Assembly (NCBI RefSeq): GCF_023155275.1
Contig: NZ_JALMUV010000030.1
Coordinates: 1 to 64,000, forward strand
DNA from: Streptomyces rhizoryzae
GTDB lineage: Bacteria; Actinomycetota; Actinomycetes; Streptomycetales; Streptomycetaceae
Direction: 5' to 3'
Length of the DNA: 64,000 bases
Of the stretch, positions 1 through 7,100 are shown piece by piece. Position 1 is the first letter of the stretch; each line of letters opens with the position of its first letter. The position numbers and the translations under genes were made by a program. The notes beneath the pieces are model-generated. The model had not been told where the DNA came from. It ran no database searches and saw nothing but the letters and a program-made list of their open reading frames with translations.

Positions 1-64
1 GGTCTGGAGTGGGTGGGGTGAAGGCGCAGGGGAGAGGAGGGGAGGGAGGGGGAGGGGAGGGGGG

Positions 65-1135
65 TTAGGGGGTGCGGGGTTTGCTTTGGGTGAGGGCGGC
101 GCCGGCGAGGATGATGAGGGCGCCCACGGGGGTGTTCCAGGAGAGGTGTTCGTTGAGGAGGGCCACGCCGGAGGCGGTGGCGATCACGGGGACGAAGTAG
201 GTGACCATCTGGGCGGTGGTGGGGCCGACCTCCGCGACCAGCCCGTACTGGAGGAGGAAGGCCACGCCGGTGCCGAAGGCGCCGAGGGCGAAGACGGCGA
301 GCACCGGGAAAAGTGGGAAGGCGGTCGGGGCCGGAGTGAACAGGGCCGCCACGACGGCCAGTTGGGCGGCGGCGAGCAGGAGCTGGGTGCTCGACATGGA
401 AAGGTGCGAGTGCCGGCTGCCGGCGAGGGTGCGGCGGACGTAGATCCAGCCGACCGGGTAGCTGAGGGAGGCGCCCAGTGCCATGGCGGTGCCGGTCAGG
501 TCGGTGCCGGAGAAGCCCTGCCAGGCGCCGAGGACGGTGAGGACGCCCAGGAAGCCGATGCCGAGGCCCGCGACGCGCCGCCGGGTGGGCCGGTCCTCCG
601 AGAGCGCCACCACCGACAGTGCCATGCCCCACAGCGGTGAGGTGGCGTTGCAGATGCTGGCAAGGGTGGAGGGGATGGTCAGCTCGGAGTAGGCGAAGAG
701 GGAGAACGGCAGCGCGTTGAGGAGGAACGCGGCGACGGCGAGGTGGCCCCAGGTGCGGGGCGAGCGGGGGAGGCGTTCGCGCTTGATCGCGAGGATCGCC
801 AGGAGCACCAGTGCGCCGAACGCGACGCGGCCGAGGGTCACCTGGAGCGGGGCGAATCCTTCGGTCCCGACCTTGATGAAGAGGAAGCTGAAGCCCCAGA
901 CCAGGCAGAGGAAGGCGAAGCGGAGCTGCCAGGCGACGGTGCGGCGCGGAGTGGCGGGCGGGGCCGTGTCCGGGGGTGCGGCGGTCGTTGCCCGTGCGGT
1001 CGCGGTCGCGGTCGCGGTCGCGGTCGCGGTCGCGGTCGCGGTCGCGGGCCGGGGTGGGGGACCGGTGGGGGGCGCCGGCACGGGTGCTGGGCTGGTGCTG
1101 GGGGAGGTGGCGGCGGGCGCGTCGGTGGAGCTCAT
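65..1135 (-). CDS. EamA/DMT-superfamily permease
   Basis: Inner-membrane transporter of the drug/metabolite transporter superfamily, probably a metabolite exporter; substrate unknown. The protein is 356 aa from the ATG at 1135. A Pro/Ala/Thr-rich N-terminal tail of about 65 residues includes an (Ala-Thr)n run and precedes two EamA repeats with about ten hydrophobic helices (first helix around 'FAFLCLVWGFSFLFIKVG'). The tail is not part of the family core and is encoded by a hexanucleotide repeat. An upstream in-frame start at 1171 would add 12 residues but would lie closer to the divergent LysR promoter; I prefer 1135. The gene is divergent from the LysR gene at 1210, and that regulator is the likely controller. 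Confidence 0.85.
   Translation of the reverse strand: MSSTDAPAATSPSTSPAPVPAPPTGPPPRPATATATATATATATATARATTAAPPDTAPPATPRRTVAWQLRFAFLCLVWGFSFLFIKVGTEGFAPLQVTLGRVAFGALVLLAILAIKRERLPRSPRTWGHLAVAAFLLNALPFSLFAYSELTIPSTLASICNATSPLWGMALSVVALSEDRPTRRRVAGLGIGFLGVLTVLGAWQGFSGTDLTGTAMALGASLSYPVGWIYVRRTLAGSRHSHLSMSSTQLLLAAAQLAVVAALFTPAPTAFPLFPVLAVFALGAFGTGVAFLLQYGLVAEVGPTTAQMVTYFVPVIATASGVALLNEHLSWNTPVGALIILAGAALTQSKPRTP
996..1043. repeat. Hexanucleotide repeat gcggtc, 8 perfect units
   Basis: Eight exact tandem copies of gcggtc, read on the minus strand as Ala-Thr codons inside the N-terminal tail of the permease. The unit is a multiple of three, so copy-number change would lengthen or shorten the tail without a frameshift. 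Confidence 0.9.
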
Positions 1136-1209
1136 GGGACCTAAGATGCATGCCGCAAATTCGTAGAACAAGCGAGTTTTCGTTCTAGATATCGCTTAGC
1201 ATTGCTTAC
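1136..1209. promoter_or_regulatory. Divergent promoter of permease and LysR gene
   Basis: This 74-bp stretch is strikingly A/T-rich for the window. It contains a dyad of agaac and gttct around 1163-1185 ('agaacaagcgagttttcgtt' begins the element). Size and position suit a LysR binding site controlling both genes; the exact site is inference. Confidence 0.5.
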
Positions 1210-2142
1210 ATGTTGAATCTTGATCGGCTAAGGACGCTGTCCGCGATCGCCCGGCACGGTTCGGTGAGCGCGGCGGCCGAGGGACTGCACGTCACGACCT
1301 CGGCGGTCTCCCAGCAGATCGCCAAGCTGGAGCGCGAGACGGGGCAGCAGCTGCTGGCCAAGAACGGGCGCGGGGTCCGTCTGACGGACGCCGGACGGCT
1401 GCTCGCCGACCATGCGGTGCGCATCCTCTCGCAGGTCGAGCTGGCGCAGGCCGAGCTGGAGGCGCACCGCGGTCAGCCGGTGGGCGAACTGCGGATGGGC
1501 GCCTTCCCCACGGCGGCGCGCGGGCTCTTCCCGTCCGCGCTGGCCGAGCTGCGGGCCGAACACCCGCAGCTGCGGCCGCGGTTGAGGGAGAAGGAGCCGG
1601 ACGACTCGGTGCGCGGAGTGGTCCGCGGCGATCTGGATCTCGCGGTGGTGCTGGACTGGTACAACCGGCCGCTCTCCCTGCCGGACGGGCTGGCGAAAGC
1701 GCCGCTGCTCGACGATCCCTCCGATGTGGCGATGCCGTCGGACCATCCGCTGGCCGGGCGGCGGTCGGTGGAGCTGGAGGAGTTCGCGGATGACGAGTGG
1801 ATCTCGTGGCCGCAGGGGGAGTTCTGTCATGAGTGGCTGATGTTCACCCTGCGCAGCAAGGGGGTGGAGCCGCGGATCGCGCATCTGGCGGAGGAGCATC
1901 ACACCCAACTGGCGTTGATCGCCGCTGGTTTGGGGGTTGCGGTGGCGCCGCGGCTGGGGCGTGGGCCGGTGCCGGAGGGGGTGAGCGTGGTGCCGGTGCG
2001 CCATCCGATGCGGCGCCATGTCTACGCCATCTGGCGCGCGGACGCCGACCGCCGGCCCTCGATACGGGCTGCCGTCGCGGCGCTCCGGAGGGCCGGGGAG
2101 CGAGTGGAGGCCGGGATGGGCGGGGAGCCGGTCGGACGGTGA
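1210..2142 (+). CDS. LysR-family transcriptional regulator
   Basis: DNA-binding regulator of 310 aa, the usual LTTR length. The winged HTH occupies residues 1-60 ('MLNLDRLRTLSAIARHGS' followed by the 'SAVSQQIAKLE' recognition helix). The LysR substrate-binding fold covers about residues 90-295. It starts at an ATG 74 bp from the divergent EamA permease, the classical LTTR/transporter pairing, so it probably regulates that transporter and itself. Its effector cannot be read from sequence. Confidence 0.9.
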   Translation: MLNLDRLRTLSAIARHGSVSAAAEGLHVTTSAVSQQIAKLERETGQQLLAKNGRGVRLTDAGRLLADHAVRILSQVELAQAELEAHRGQPVGELRMGAFPTAARGLFPSALAELRAEHPQLRPRLREKEPDDSVRGVVRGDLDLAVVLDWYNRPLSLPDGLAKAPLLDDPSDVAMPSDHPLAGRRSVELEEFADDEWISWPQGEFCHEWLMFTLRSKGVEPRIAHLAEEHHTQLALIAAGLGVAVAPRLGRGPVPEGVSVVPVRHPMRRHVYAIWRADADRRPSIRAAVAALRRAGERVEAGMGGEPVGR

Positions 2143-2412
2143 GCGGGGCGGATGGCGAGCCAGTTGGATGATGAGCGGGTCGGACGGTGAGCCGGTTGAA
2201 AAGGGAGTCGGTCGGGCGGTCGGTCAGGCGGCCGGTGAACCGGTTGGAGGCGAACCGGGCGAGGGGCGAACGGGCCGGACGGTGAGGGGGTGGGGGCGTC
2301 GGGGGCCCGGTGGGTGAGGGTCCGGTGAGGTGGGTCTCCGGGAGCCGGCCCCTTGAGCGGCCAACGTCAGCGTTGCTTCCAGCCCCAGCCCCAGCCCCAG
2401 CCCCATCTCTCC
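2143..2412. repeat. Intergenic region with short degenerate repeats
   Basis: The convergent region between the LysR and carboxyltransferase genes has no gene. The string gtcggacggtgagc occurs at 2131 (overlapping the LysR stop) and again at 2179, with looser copies to about 2290. From about 2380 the ccccag/cccagt tract begins and continues into the carboxyltransferase tail. No clean terminator hairpin was seen. Confidence 0.5.
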
Positions 2413-2660
2413 CTACGGCCCCCCTCCGGCGCCCGGTCCGGAGCCGGCCCCAGGCCACCGGTCGGCATCAGACTCGCCCCCAGCCCCACGCCCACCCCCA
2501 GGCTCGCCCCCAGTCCCAGTCCCAGTCCCAGTCCCAGACCCAGCCCCAGGCCCAGGCTCGCCCCCAGTCCCAGTCCCAGTCGCAGCCCCAGACCCAGCCC
2601 CAGGCCCGGCCCCACCCCCACCCCCAGGCCCAGATCCAGCCCCGACCCCGGTCCCGTCCC
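2380..2660. repeat. Imperfect ccccag/cccagt hexanucleotide tract
   Basis: Long C/A/G-biased run built of ccccag, cccagt and related hexamers on the plus strand. Most of it (from 2413) encodes the Gly/Ala/Ser/Thr-rich C-terminal tail of the carboxyltransferase on the minus strand; the first part lies past its stop codon. Confidence 0.8.
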
Positions 2661-4077
2661 CGTCCCCCCGGCCGGTCTCAGGTTGTGTGATGCCGTGGAT
2701 GAGGTTCAGGTGGAGCAAGTCCTGGGGGCGGATGTGGAGTTGGTTGGCGGTGTGTCGGGCTTGGGTCGGGGGGCGTTTGAGGATGGCGGTGGCCAGTTCG
2801 GGGGCGATGACGGAGAAGTAGCTGTCGGGGGTGGCCCAGAGGCGGTCGGGGGCGCAGAGCGCCAGGGCGCCGCCGGAGCCGCCCTCGCCGATGAGCAGGG
2901 AGGTGACCGGGACGCGGGCGGAGGCGAGCGCGGCGAAGGTGTCGGCGATGGCCGCGCCGGCGCCCGCGCGCTCGGCGTCCGCGTCGTTGGCGGCGCCCGG
3001 GGTGTCCACGAGGGTGAGGACGGGGATGCCGAGCCGGTCCGCGAGCCGTATCAGGCGGGTGGCGGTGCGGAAGCCGGCGGGGCGGGTGGCCGTGCCGCAC
3101 TGGGCGGCGAAGGCGAGGGTGCGGCCGTCGCGGTGGCCGAACCCGCAGCGCATCCCGGGATCGCGGCCGCCGCACCGGTCGCCGCTGAGCTCCGCCCAGT
3201 CGTCGAAGTACGCCCGCAGATACGCCTCGGCGCGCGGCCGGCGGGGGTCGCGGGCCCGGCCCACCGCGTCCCAGCCGGTCTCCGGCAGCGCGGCCGTGCC
3301 CAGGGCCGGCGGTACGGGCGCGGGTGCGGCGGGCGGTGCCGGGGCGGGGGAGAGCAGGCGGAGCCAGTGGCGCAGGGTGGCCCGGAGGGCGTCGGCGGGG
3401 ACCACGGCGTCGACCTGGCCGGCCGCGAACTGGCCCTCGGCGGAGTAGGCGTACGGATCGGCGTCCGGGGGCCGCACCCGTGAGCCGGCGAAGCCGACCT
3501 GGGCGTCGGGCAGGGCCAGGATCACATCGGCGCCGGCGCCCAGGGTCGCCCACCCGCCGCCGGTGGTGGGGTCGCGCAGAACGGCGATCTGGGGCAGGCC
3601 CGCGGCGCGGTTGAGCGCGGACTGCCGGGCCACGCGCTGGAGTTGGGCCAGGGCGCGCATGCCCTCCTGCATGCGGCTGCCGCCCGTGGCGATCAGGGAG
3701 ACCAGTGGCAGGCGGCGTTCGCGGGCCGCGGTGTAGGCGGCGACGAGGCGGTCGCCGGTGCGTTCGCCGAGGGAGCCGCCGAGGAAGCCGAACTCGAAGG
3801 CGAGGATCACGAGGTCGGTGCCGCCGGTGGTGGCGAGCGCGGTGACCACCGCTTCGTCCTCGCCGGTGCGGGTGCGGGCGCGCTCCCGGGCGGTGCCGTA
3901 GCCGTCCCAGCCGAGGGGGCCGTCGGGCGGGTGGGCGCCGTCCGGTGCACCGGGTGGGCGGGGGGCGCCGGCGGGGGTGAAGGGGGTGGCGGTGTCGGTG
4001 ACCGCGGCGATGGCCTGGCGGGCGGTGAGGCGGAGGCGGGGCAGGGGGGCGGCGCCGTACCGCGGGTGGTCAGGCAT
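2413..4077 (-). CDS. Fused acetyl-CoA carboxylase carboxyltransferase (beta+alpha) with Gly-rich tail
   Basis: Carboxyltransferase of acyl-CoA carboxylase type, making malonyl-CoA from acetyl-CoA and carboxybiotin; a biotin carboxylase/BCCP would have to come from elsewhere. It is 554 aa: an AccD-like half (about 30-235, 'GGSRMQEGMRAL') and an AccA-like half (about 260-445, 'GEGGSGGALAL'). The Cys4 zinc ribbon of classic AccD is not evident. The last ~100 residues are a Gly/Ala/Ser/Thr/Pro repeat ('GTGTGTGGEPG') absent from the family. The start overlaps the stop of the upstream ligase by 8 bp, so the two are translationally coupled. Together they form a plausible malonyl-CoA supply unit 8 kb from the polyketide synthase. 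Confidence 0.85.
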   Translation of the reverse strand: MPDHPRYGAAPLPRLRLTARQAIAAVTDTATPFTPAGAPRPPGAPDGAHPPDGPLGWDGYGTARERARTRTGEDEAVVTALATTGGTDLVILAFEFGFLGGSLGERTGDRLVAAYTAARERRLPLVSLIATGGSRMQEGMRALAQLQRVARQSALNRAAGLPQIAVLRDPTTGGGWATLGAGADVILALPDAQVGFAGSRVRPPDADPYAYSAEGQFAAGQVDAVVPADALRATLRHWLRLLSPAPAPPAAPAPVPPALGTAALPETGWDAVGRARDPRRPRAEAYLRAYFDDWAELSGDRCGGRDPGMRCGFGHRDGRTLAFAAQCGTATRPAGFRTATRLIRLADRLGIPVLTLVDTPGAANDADAERAGAGAAIADTFAALASARVPVTSLLIGEGGSGGALALCAPDRLWATPDSYFSVIAPELATAILKRPPTQARHTANQLHIRPQDLLHLNLIHGITQPETGRGDGDGTGVGAGSGPGGGGGAGPGAGSGAATGTGTGGEPGPGAGSGTGTGTGTGGEPGGGRGAGGESDADRWPGAGSGPGAGGGP

Positions 4078-5575
4078 CGGGGGCGCCGGCCGGGGGCTGG
4101 GCGGGGCGGAGGTCCCGCTTGAGGACCTTGCCCATGTCGTTGCGGGGGAGGGCGGTGAGGAAGTGGACGGTGCGGGGGCGTTTGTGGGGGGCGAGCTGGC
4201 GGGCGACGTGGTCGGTGAGCTCCTGGGCGGAGGGGGCGGGGGCGGCGCCGGGGCCGGTCTCGGGCACGATCCAGGCGACGATCCGTTCGCCGAGGTCGGC
4301 GTCCCGTTCGCCGGTGACCGCGGCCTCGGCCACGCCGGGGTGGGCCAGGAGGGCGTTCTCGATCTCGCCGGCGCCGATTTTGTAGCCGCCGCTCTTGATG
4401 AGGTCGGTGGCCTTGCGGCCGACGATGCGGTAGTTGCCGGCCGGGTCGCGGACGGCCATGTCGCCGGTGCGGAACCAGCCGCCGTCGAAGGCCGCGGCGG
4501 TGGCGTCGGGGCGGTTGAGGTACTCGGTGAAGAGGTTGGGGCCGCGGACCTGGATCTCGCCGACCGTCTCGCCGTCGCTCGCCTCCACGGCCCGGCCCGC
4601 GTCGTCGACGAGCCGGACGTAGACCCCCGGGAGCGGTACGCCGACGGTGCCGGTGGCGTCGGGGCCGTCGGCGCGGACGCTGGTGTTCATGAGCGTTTCG
4701 GTCATGCCGTAGCGCTCGATGACGCGGCGGCCGGTGGCGGCGGTGAGCCGTTCGTGGTCGGTGAGCGGCAGCGCGGCCGACCCGGAGACCAGCAGCCGGG
4801 CCCGGGCCAGCGCCTTGGCCAGCGCCGGGTCCTCCCCGGCGGCGAGGGCCAGGCGGTGGTACATCGTCGGTACGCCGAAGAGCATCGTGCCGTCCGCGGA
4901 GAGTTCCCGGGCGACCGCTTCGGTGCTGAAGCTGCCGAGGTGGTGGACGCTGCCGCCGCGGCGCAGCGGGCCGAGGACGCCCAGGATCAGGCCGTGGACG
5001 TGGAACAGCGGCAGGGCGTGGACCAGGACGTCGTCGGCGGTCCACTGCCAGGCATCCGCCAGGGCGTCGAGGGTGTGGGCGAGGGCGCGCCGGGGGAGGA
5101 CGACGCCCTTGGGCGGGCCGGTGGTGCCGGAGGTGTAGACGATCAGGGCCGCGGATTCGTCGCCGGGCTCGACGGGGAGCGGGCCGGGCGGGGTGTCCTC
5201 GCCGGGGGCGGTGGCGGCGGGGGCGAGGCGGGGGAGGGCGGCGAGCGGGCCGGGGAGTTCGGTGTCCGCTGCGGCGAGGACGAGGGCGGGGGCGCTGTCG
5301 GCCACGATGTGGGCCAGTTCGCGCTCGCCGATTCTGGGGTTGACCGGGACCGCGGGCACGCCGGCGAGCAGGGCGGCGACCACGCCGACGGCGGTCTCCG
5401 GCGTCGGCGTCGCCCAGATCGCGAGCGGGGCCCGGCCGCCGGGGGCCAGCTCGGCGATCCGCTCGGCGAGGGGGCCCGCCACCGCGGCGAGTTGGCGGTG
5501 GCTGAGCGCGCGGTCGCCGAAGCGCAGGGCGGGGGCCGGGGAGCCGTCGCGCAGTGCGGGGAAGAGCACGTTCAC
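4070..5575 (-). CDS. Acyl-CoA ligase, malonyl-CoA synthetase (MatB)-like
   Basis: ANL-superfamily adenylate-forming ligase; overall similarity suggests malonate + CoA + ATP to malonyl-CoA. Motifs seen are the P-loop 'YTSGTTGPPKG', A5 'YGMTE', A7/A8 'GWFRTGD' and 'GRKATDLIKSGGYKI', and the C-terminal catalytic lysine region 'PRNDMGKVLK'. I start at GTG 5575 because AAGGAGA stands immediately upstream and the resulting 501 aa begin 'VNVLFPAL', as in Streptomyces MatB-like proteins; an in-frame start at 5665 would add 30 residues of low-complexity sequence. It overlaps the carboxyltransferase start. Malonate specificity is inferred, and another short dicarboxylate is possible. Confidence 0.82.
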   Translation of the reverse strand: MNVLFPALRDGSPAPALRFGDRALSHRQLAAVAGPLAERIAELAPGGRAPLAIWATPTPETAVGVVAALLAGVPAVPVNPRIGERELAHIVADSAPALVLAAADTELPGPLAALPRLAPAATAPGEDTPPGPLPVEPGDESAALIVYTSGTTGPPKGVVLPRRALAHTLDALADAWQWTADDVLVHALPLFHVHGLILGVLGPLRRGGSVHHLGSFSTEAVARELSADGTMLFGVPTMYHRLALAAGEDPALAKALARARLLVSGSAALPLTDHERLTAATGRRVIERYGMTETLMNTSVRADGPDATGTVGVPLPGVYVRLVDDAGRAVEASDGETVGEIQVRGPNLFTEYLNRPDATAAAFDGGWFRTGDMAVRDPAGNYRIVGRKATDLIKSGGYKIGAGEIENALLAHPGVAEAAVTGERDADLGERIVAWIVPETGPGAAPAPSAQELTDHVARQLAPHKRPRTVHFLTALPRNDMGKVLKRDLRPAQPPAGAPDA

Positions 5576-5738
5576 CAAGGTCTCCTTCGTCGTCGGGCGC
5601 CGGCCGGGGCCGGGCTGTCGCCGTCCGGCCCGCGCCACCGCGCGGAGCGGGCCGACGTACTCCACTCTCGCAGAGTCCGCCGGTCCCGCGTCCGACGCGC
5701 CGCCGGCCTGTGGACAACCCCGCCCGCCCCCCCCGCCC

Positions 5739-6239
5739 TCACCCCGGGATCTTGCGGAAGTCCCAGGTCACCACCGTCTCCGGAACGAGCCGGAGCCAGG
5801 CGTGCCGGCCGTCGTGCGGCATCGCGGCGAGCCCGAAGTACTTCGCCGCGAACAGCCGCTCCGGCGCGGCGAGTTCCGGGCACGGTTCGCCGGTGCGCGG
5901 TGCCTCGCCGACGGGCTCGGCGCGGCCGGTCAGTTCGGCGCCGCGCAGTTCGCCGTAGGTGTGGCCGTCGTCCACGAGGACCGCGGTGCGCGGGTCGCTG
6001 CGCAGCTGCGCCCAGCGCTTGCTGCGGGTGATCGAGTAGAGCCAGAGCGCCGTGCCGTCCCAGACGAACCACAGGGCGCCCAGGTGCGGTGCGCCGTCCC
6101 GGCCGATCGTGGCGACCCGGCAGGTGCGCCGTTCGGTCAGGAAGGCGTCCAGTTCGTGCGGGGTCATCATGATCCGGCGGCCGTGCCGCTGCGCCGCGGT
6201 CGCCCGGTGGGTGCCGGCCGTGTCCTGTGTGCCGCTCAT
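5739..6239 (-). CDS. Pyridoxamine 5'-phosphate oxidase-family (PPOX) flavin/F420-binding protein
   Basis: Split-barrel flavoprotein of 166 aa. The core 'LTERRTCRVATIGRDGAPHL' starts near residue 29 and continues through 'LWLYSITRSKRWAQLRSDPR', typical of the PPOX class used as FMN or F420 reductases or heme-binding proteins. Substrate unknown. A purine-rich GGGAGG element precedes the ATG at 6239; internal starts near residue 23 ('MMTPHEL') are also possible because the first 22 residues lie outside the domain. The gene is divergent from the isochorismatase-like gene, with a 17-bp perfect palindrome between them. Confidence 0.82.
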   Translation of the reverse strand: MSGTQDTAGTHRATAAQRHGRRIMMTPHELDAFLTERRTCRVATIGRDGAPHLGALWFVWDGTALWLYSITRSKRWAQLRSDPRTAVLVDDGHTYGELRGAELTGRAEPVGEAPRTGEPCPELAAPERLFAAKYFGLAAMPHDGRHAWLRLVPETVVTWDFRKIPG

Positions 6240-6261
6240 CGCTCGCCGCCTCCCGTACGTA

Positions 6262-6278
6262 CCTGACGGAGCGTCAGG
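6262..6278. promoter_or_regulatory. 17-bp perfect palindrome, TetR-type operator
   Basis: CCTGACG-GAG-CGTCAGG (arms 6262-6268 and 6272-6278) lies between the divergent PPOX and isochorismatase-like genes. Such a dyad is typical of a TetR-family operator. No TetR gene is adjacent, so the repressor must be encoded elsewhere; the nearest in the window is at 59.5-60.2 kb and has a different operator. Confidence 0.6.
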
Positions 6279-6424
6279 AATGGTGGGGGAATCATCCGGG
6301 CTCTTCCGGCCGGACGCAATGGGGGATACCCTCGCGCCTCCCGGACCCGCCGCCGGCGCCGGGCCGCGCCGCCCGCGCCCGGCCCCACCGGCCGCCGGCG
6401 CGCCTGCTCCTGAAGGGACTGCCG

Positions 6425-7069
6425 ATGCCTGCGGACACCCGGCCCGACGCGCAGCTGGACCCGGCCACCACGGTGCTGCTCACCGTCGAGTGCCAGCGCG
6501 GCGTGGTCGGCGCCGACAGCGCGCTGCCCGAACTCGCCGAGGCCGCCCGCACCTCGGGGGCGCTGGTGCGGATCGCCCGCCTGGTGGCCGCGGCCCACGA
6601 CGCCGGCGTCCAAGTGGTGCACGCGATCGCCGAACGGCGCCCCGACGGCCGCGGCGCCAGCCGCAACGCCCGGCTCTTCCGGGCGGCCGAGCGGCTGCCC
6701 GTACGGCAGCTGACCGGCTCCACCGCGGTCCGGGTCGCCGAGCCGATACCGGTGTCGGAGGACGACCTGGTGCTGCGCCGGCTGCACGGGCTGTCCCCGC
6801 TCGCCGGTACCGGCGCCGACGCGCTGCTGCGCAACCTCGGGTGCCGCACGCTCGTCGTCACCGGGGTGTCGGCGAACGTGGCGGTCCCCAATGCGGTGTT
6901 CGACGCGGTCAACCTCGGTTACACGGCGGTGGTGCCCGCGGACGCCATCGCGGGGGTGCCCGCCGCCTACACCGCCGCGCTGGTCCGCCACACCCTCTCG
7001 CTGGTGGCCACGGTGACCACCACCCGGGCCGTGCTCGAGGAGTGGCGGCGGCCGCGCCGGGCCCGCTGA
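6425..7069 (+). CDS. Isochorismatase-like (cysteine hydrolase-fold) protein
   Basis: 214-aa alpha/beta protein of the isochorismatase superfamily starting at the ATG 6425 behind 'gaaggga'. The fold is recognisable from 'VLLTVECQRGVVG' (strand 1) and 'LVVTGVSANVAVPNAVFDAV'. In catalytic members this last segment carries the nucleophilic Cys (TxxxxCV); here the position is Ala ('NVAV'), and the first acidic residue is Glu. From memory, a branch of actinobacterial proteins shares this variant. Hydrolase activity is therefore doubtful. Divergent from the PPOX gene across the palindromic operator. Confidence 0.78.
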   Translation: MPADTRPDAQLDPATTVLLTVECQRGVVGADSALPELAEAARTSGALVRIARLVAAAHDAGVQVVHAIAERRPDGRGASRNARLFRAAERLPVRQLTGSTAVRVAEPIPVSEDDLVLRRLHGLSPLAGTGADALLRNLGCRTLVVTGVSANVAVPNAVFDAVNLGYTAVVPADAIAGVPAAYTAALVRHTLSLVATVTTTRAVLEEWRRPRRAR

Positions 7070-7100
7070 CGGGCGCGGAACCGGCGCGGGCGCCCCGGGG

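Noticed and set aside
2380..2660. Possible CRISPR-like repeat array
   Set aside because: Units are 6 bp, contiguous and without spacers; they encode the carboxyltransferase tail.
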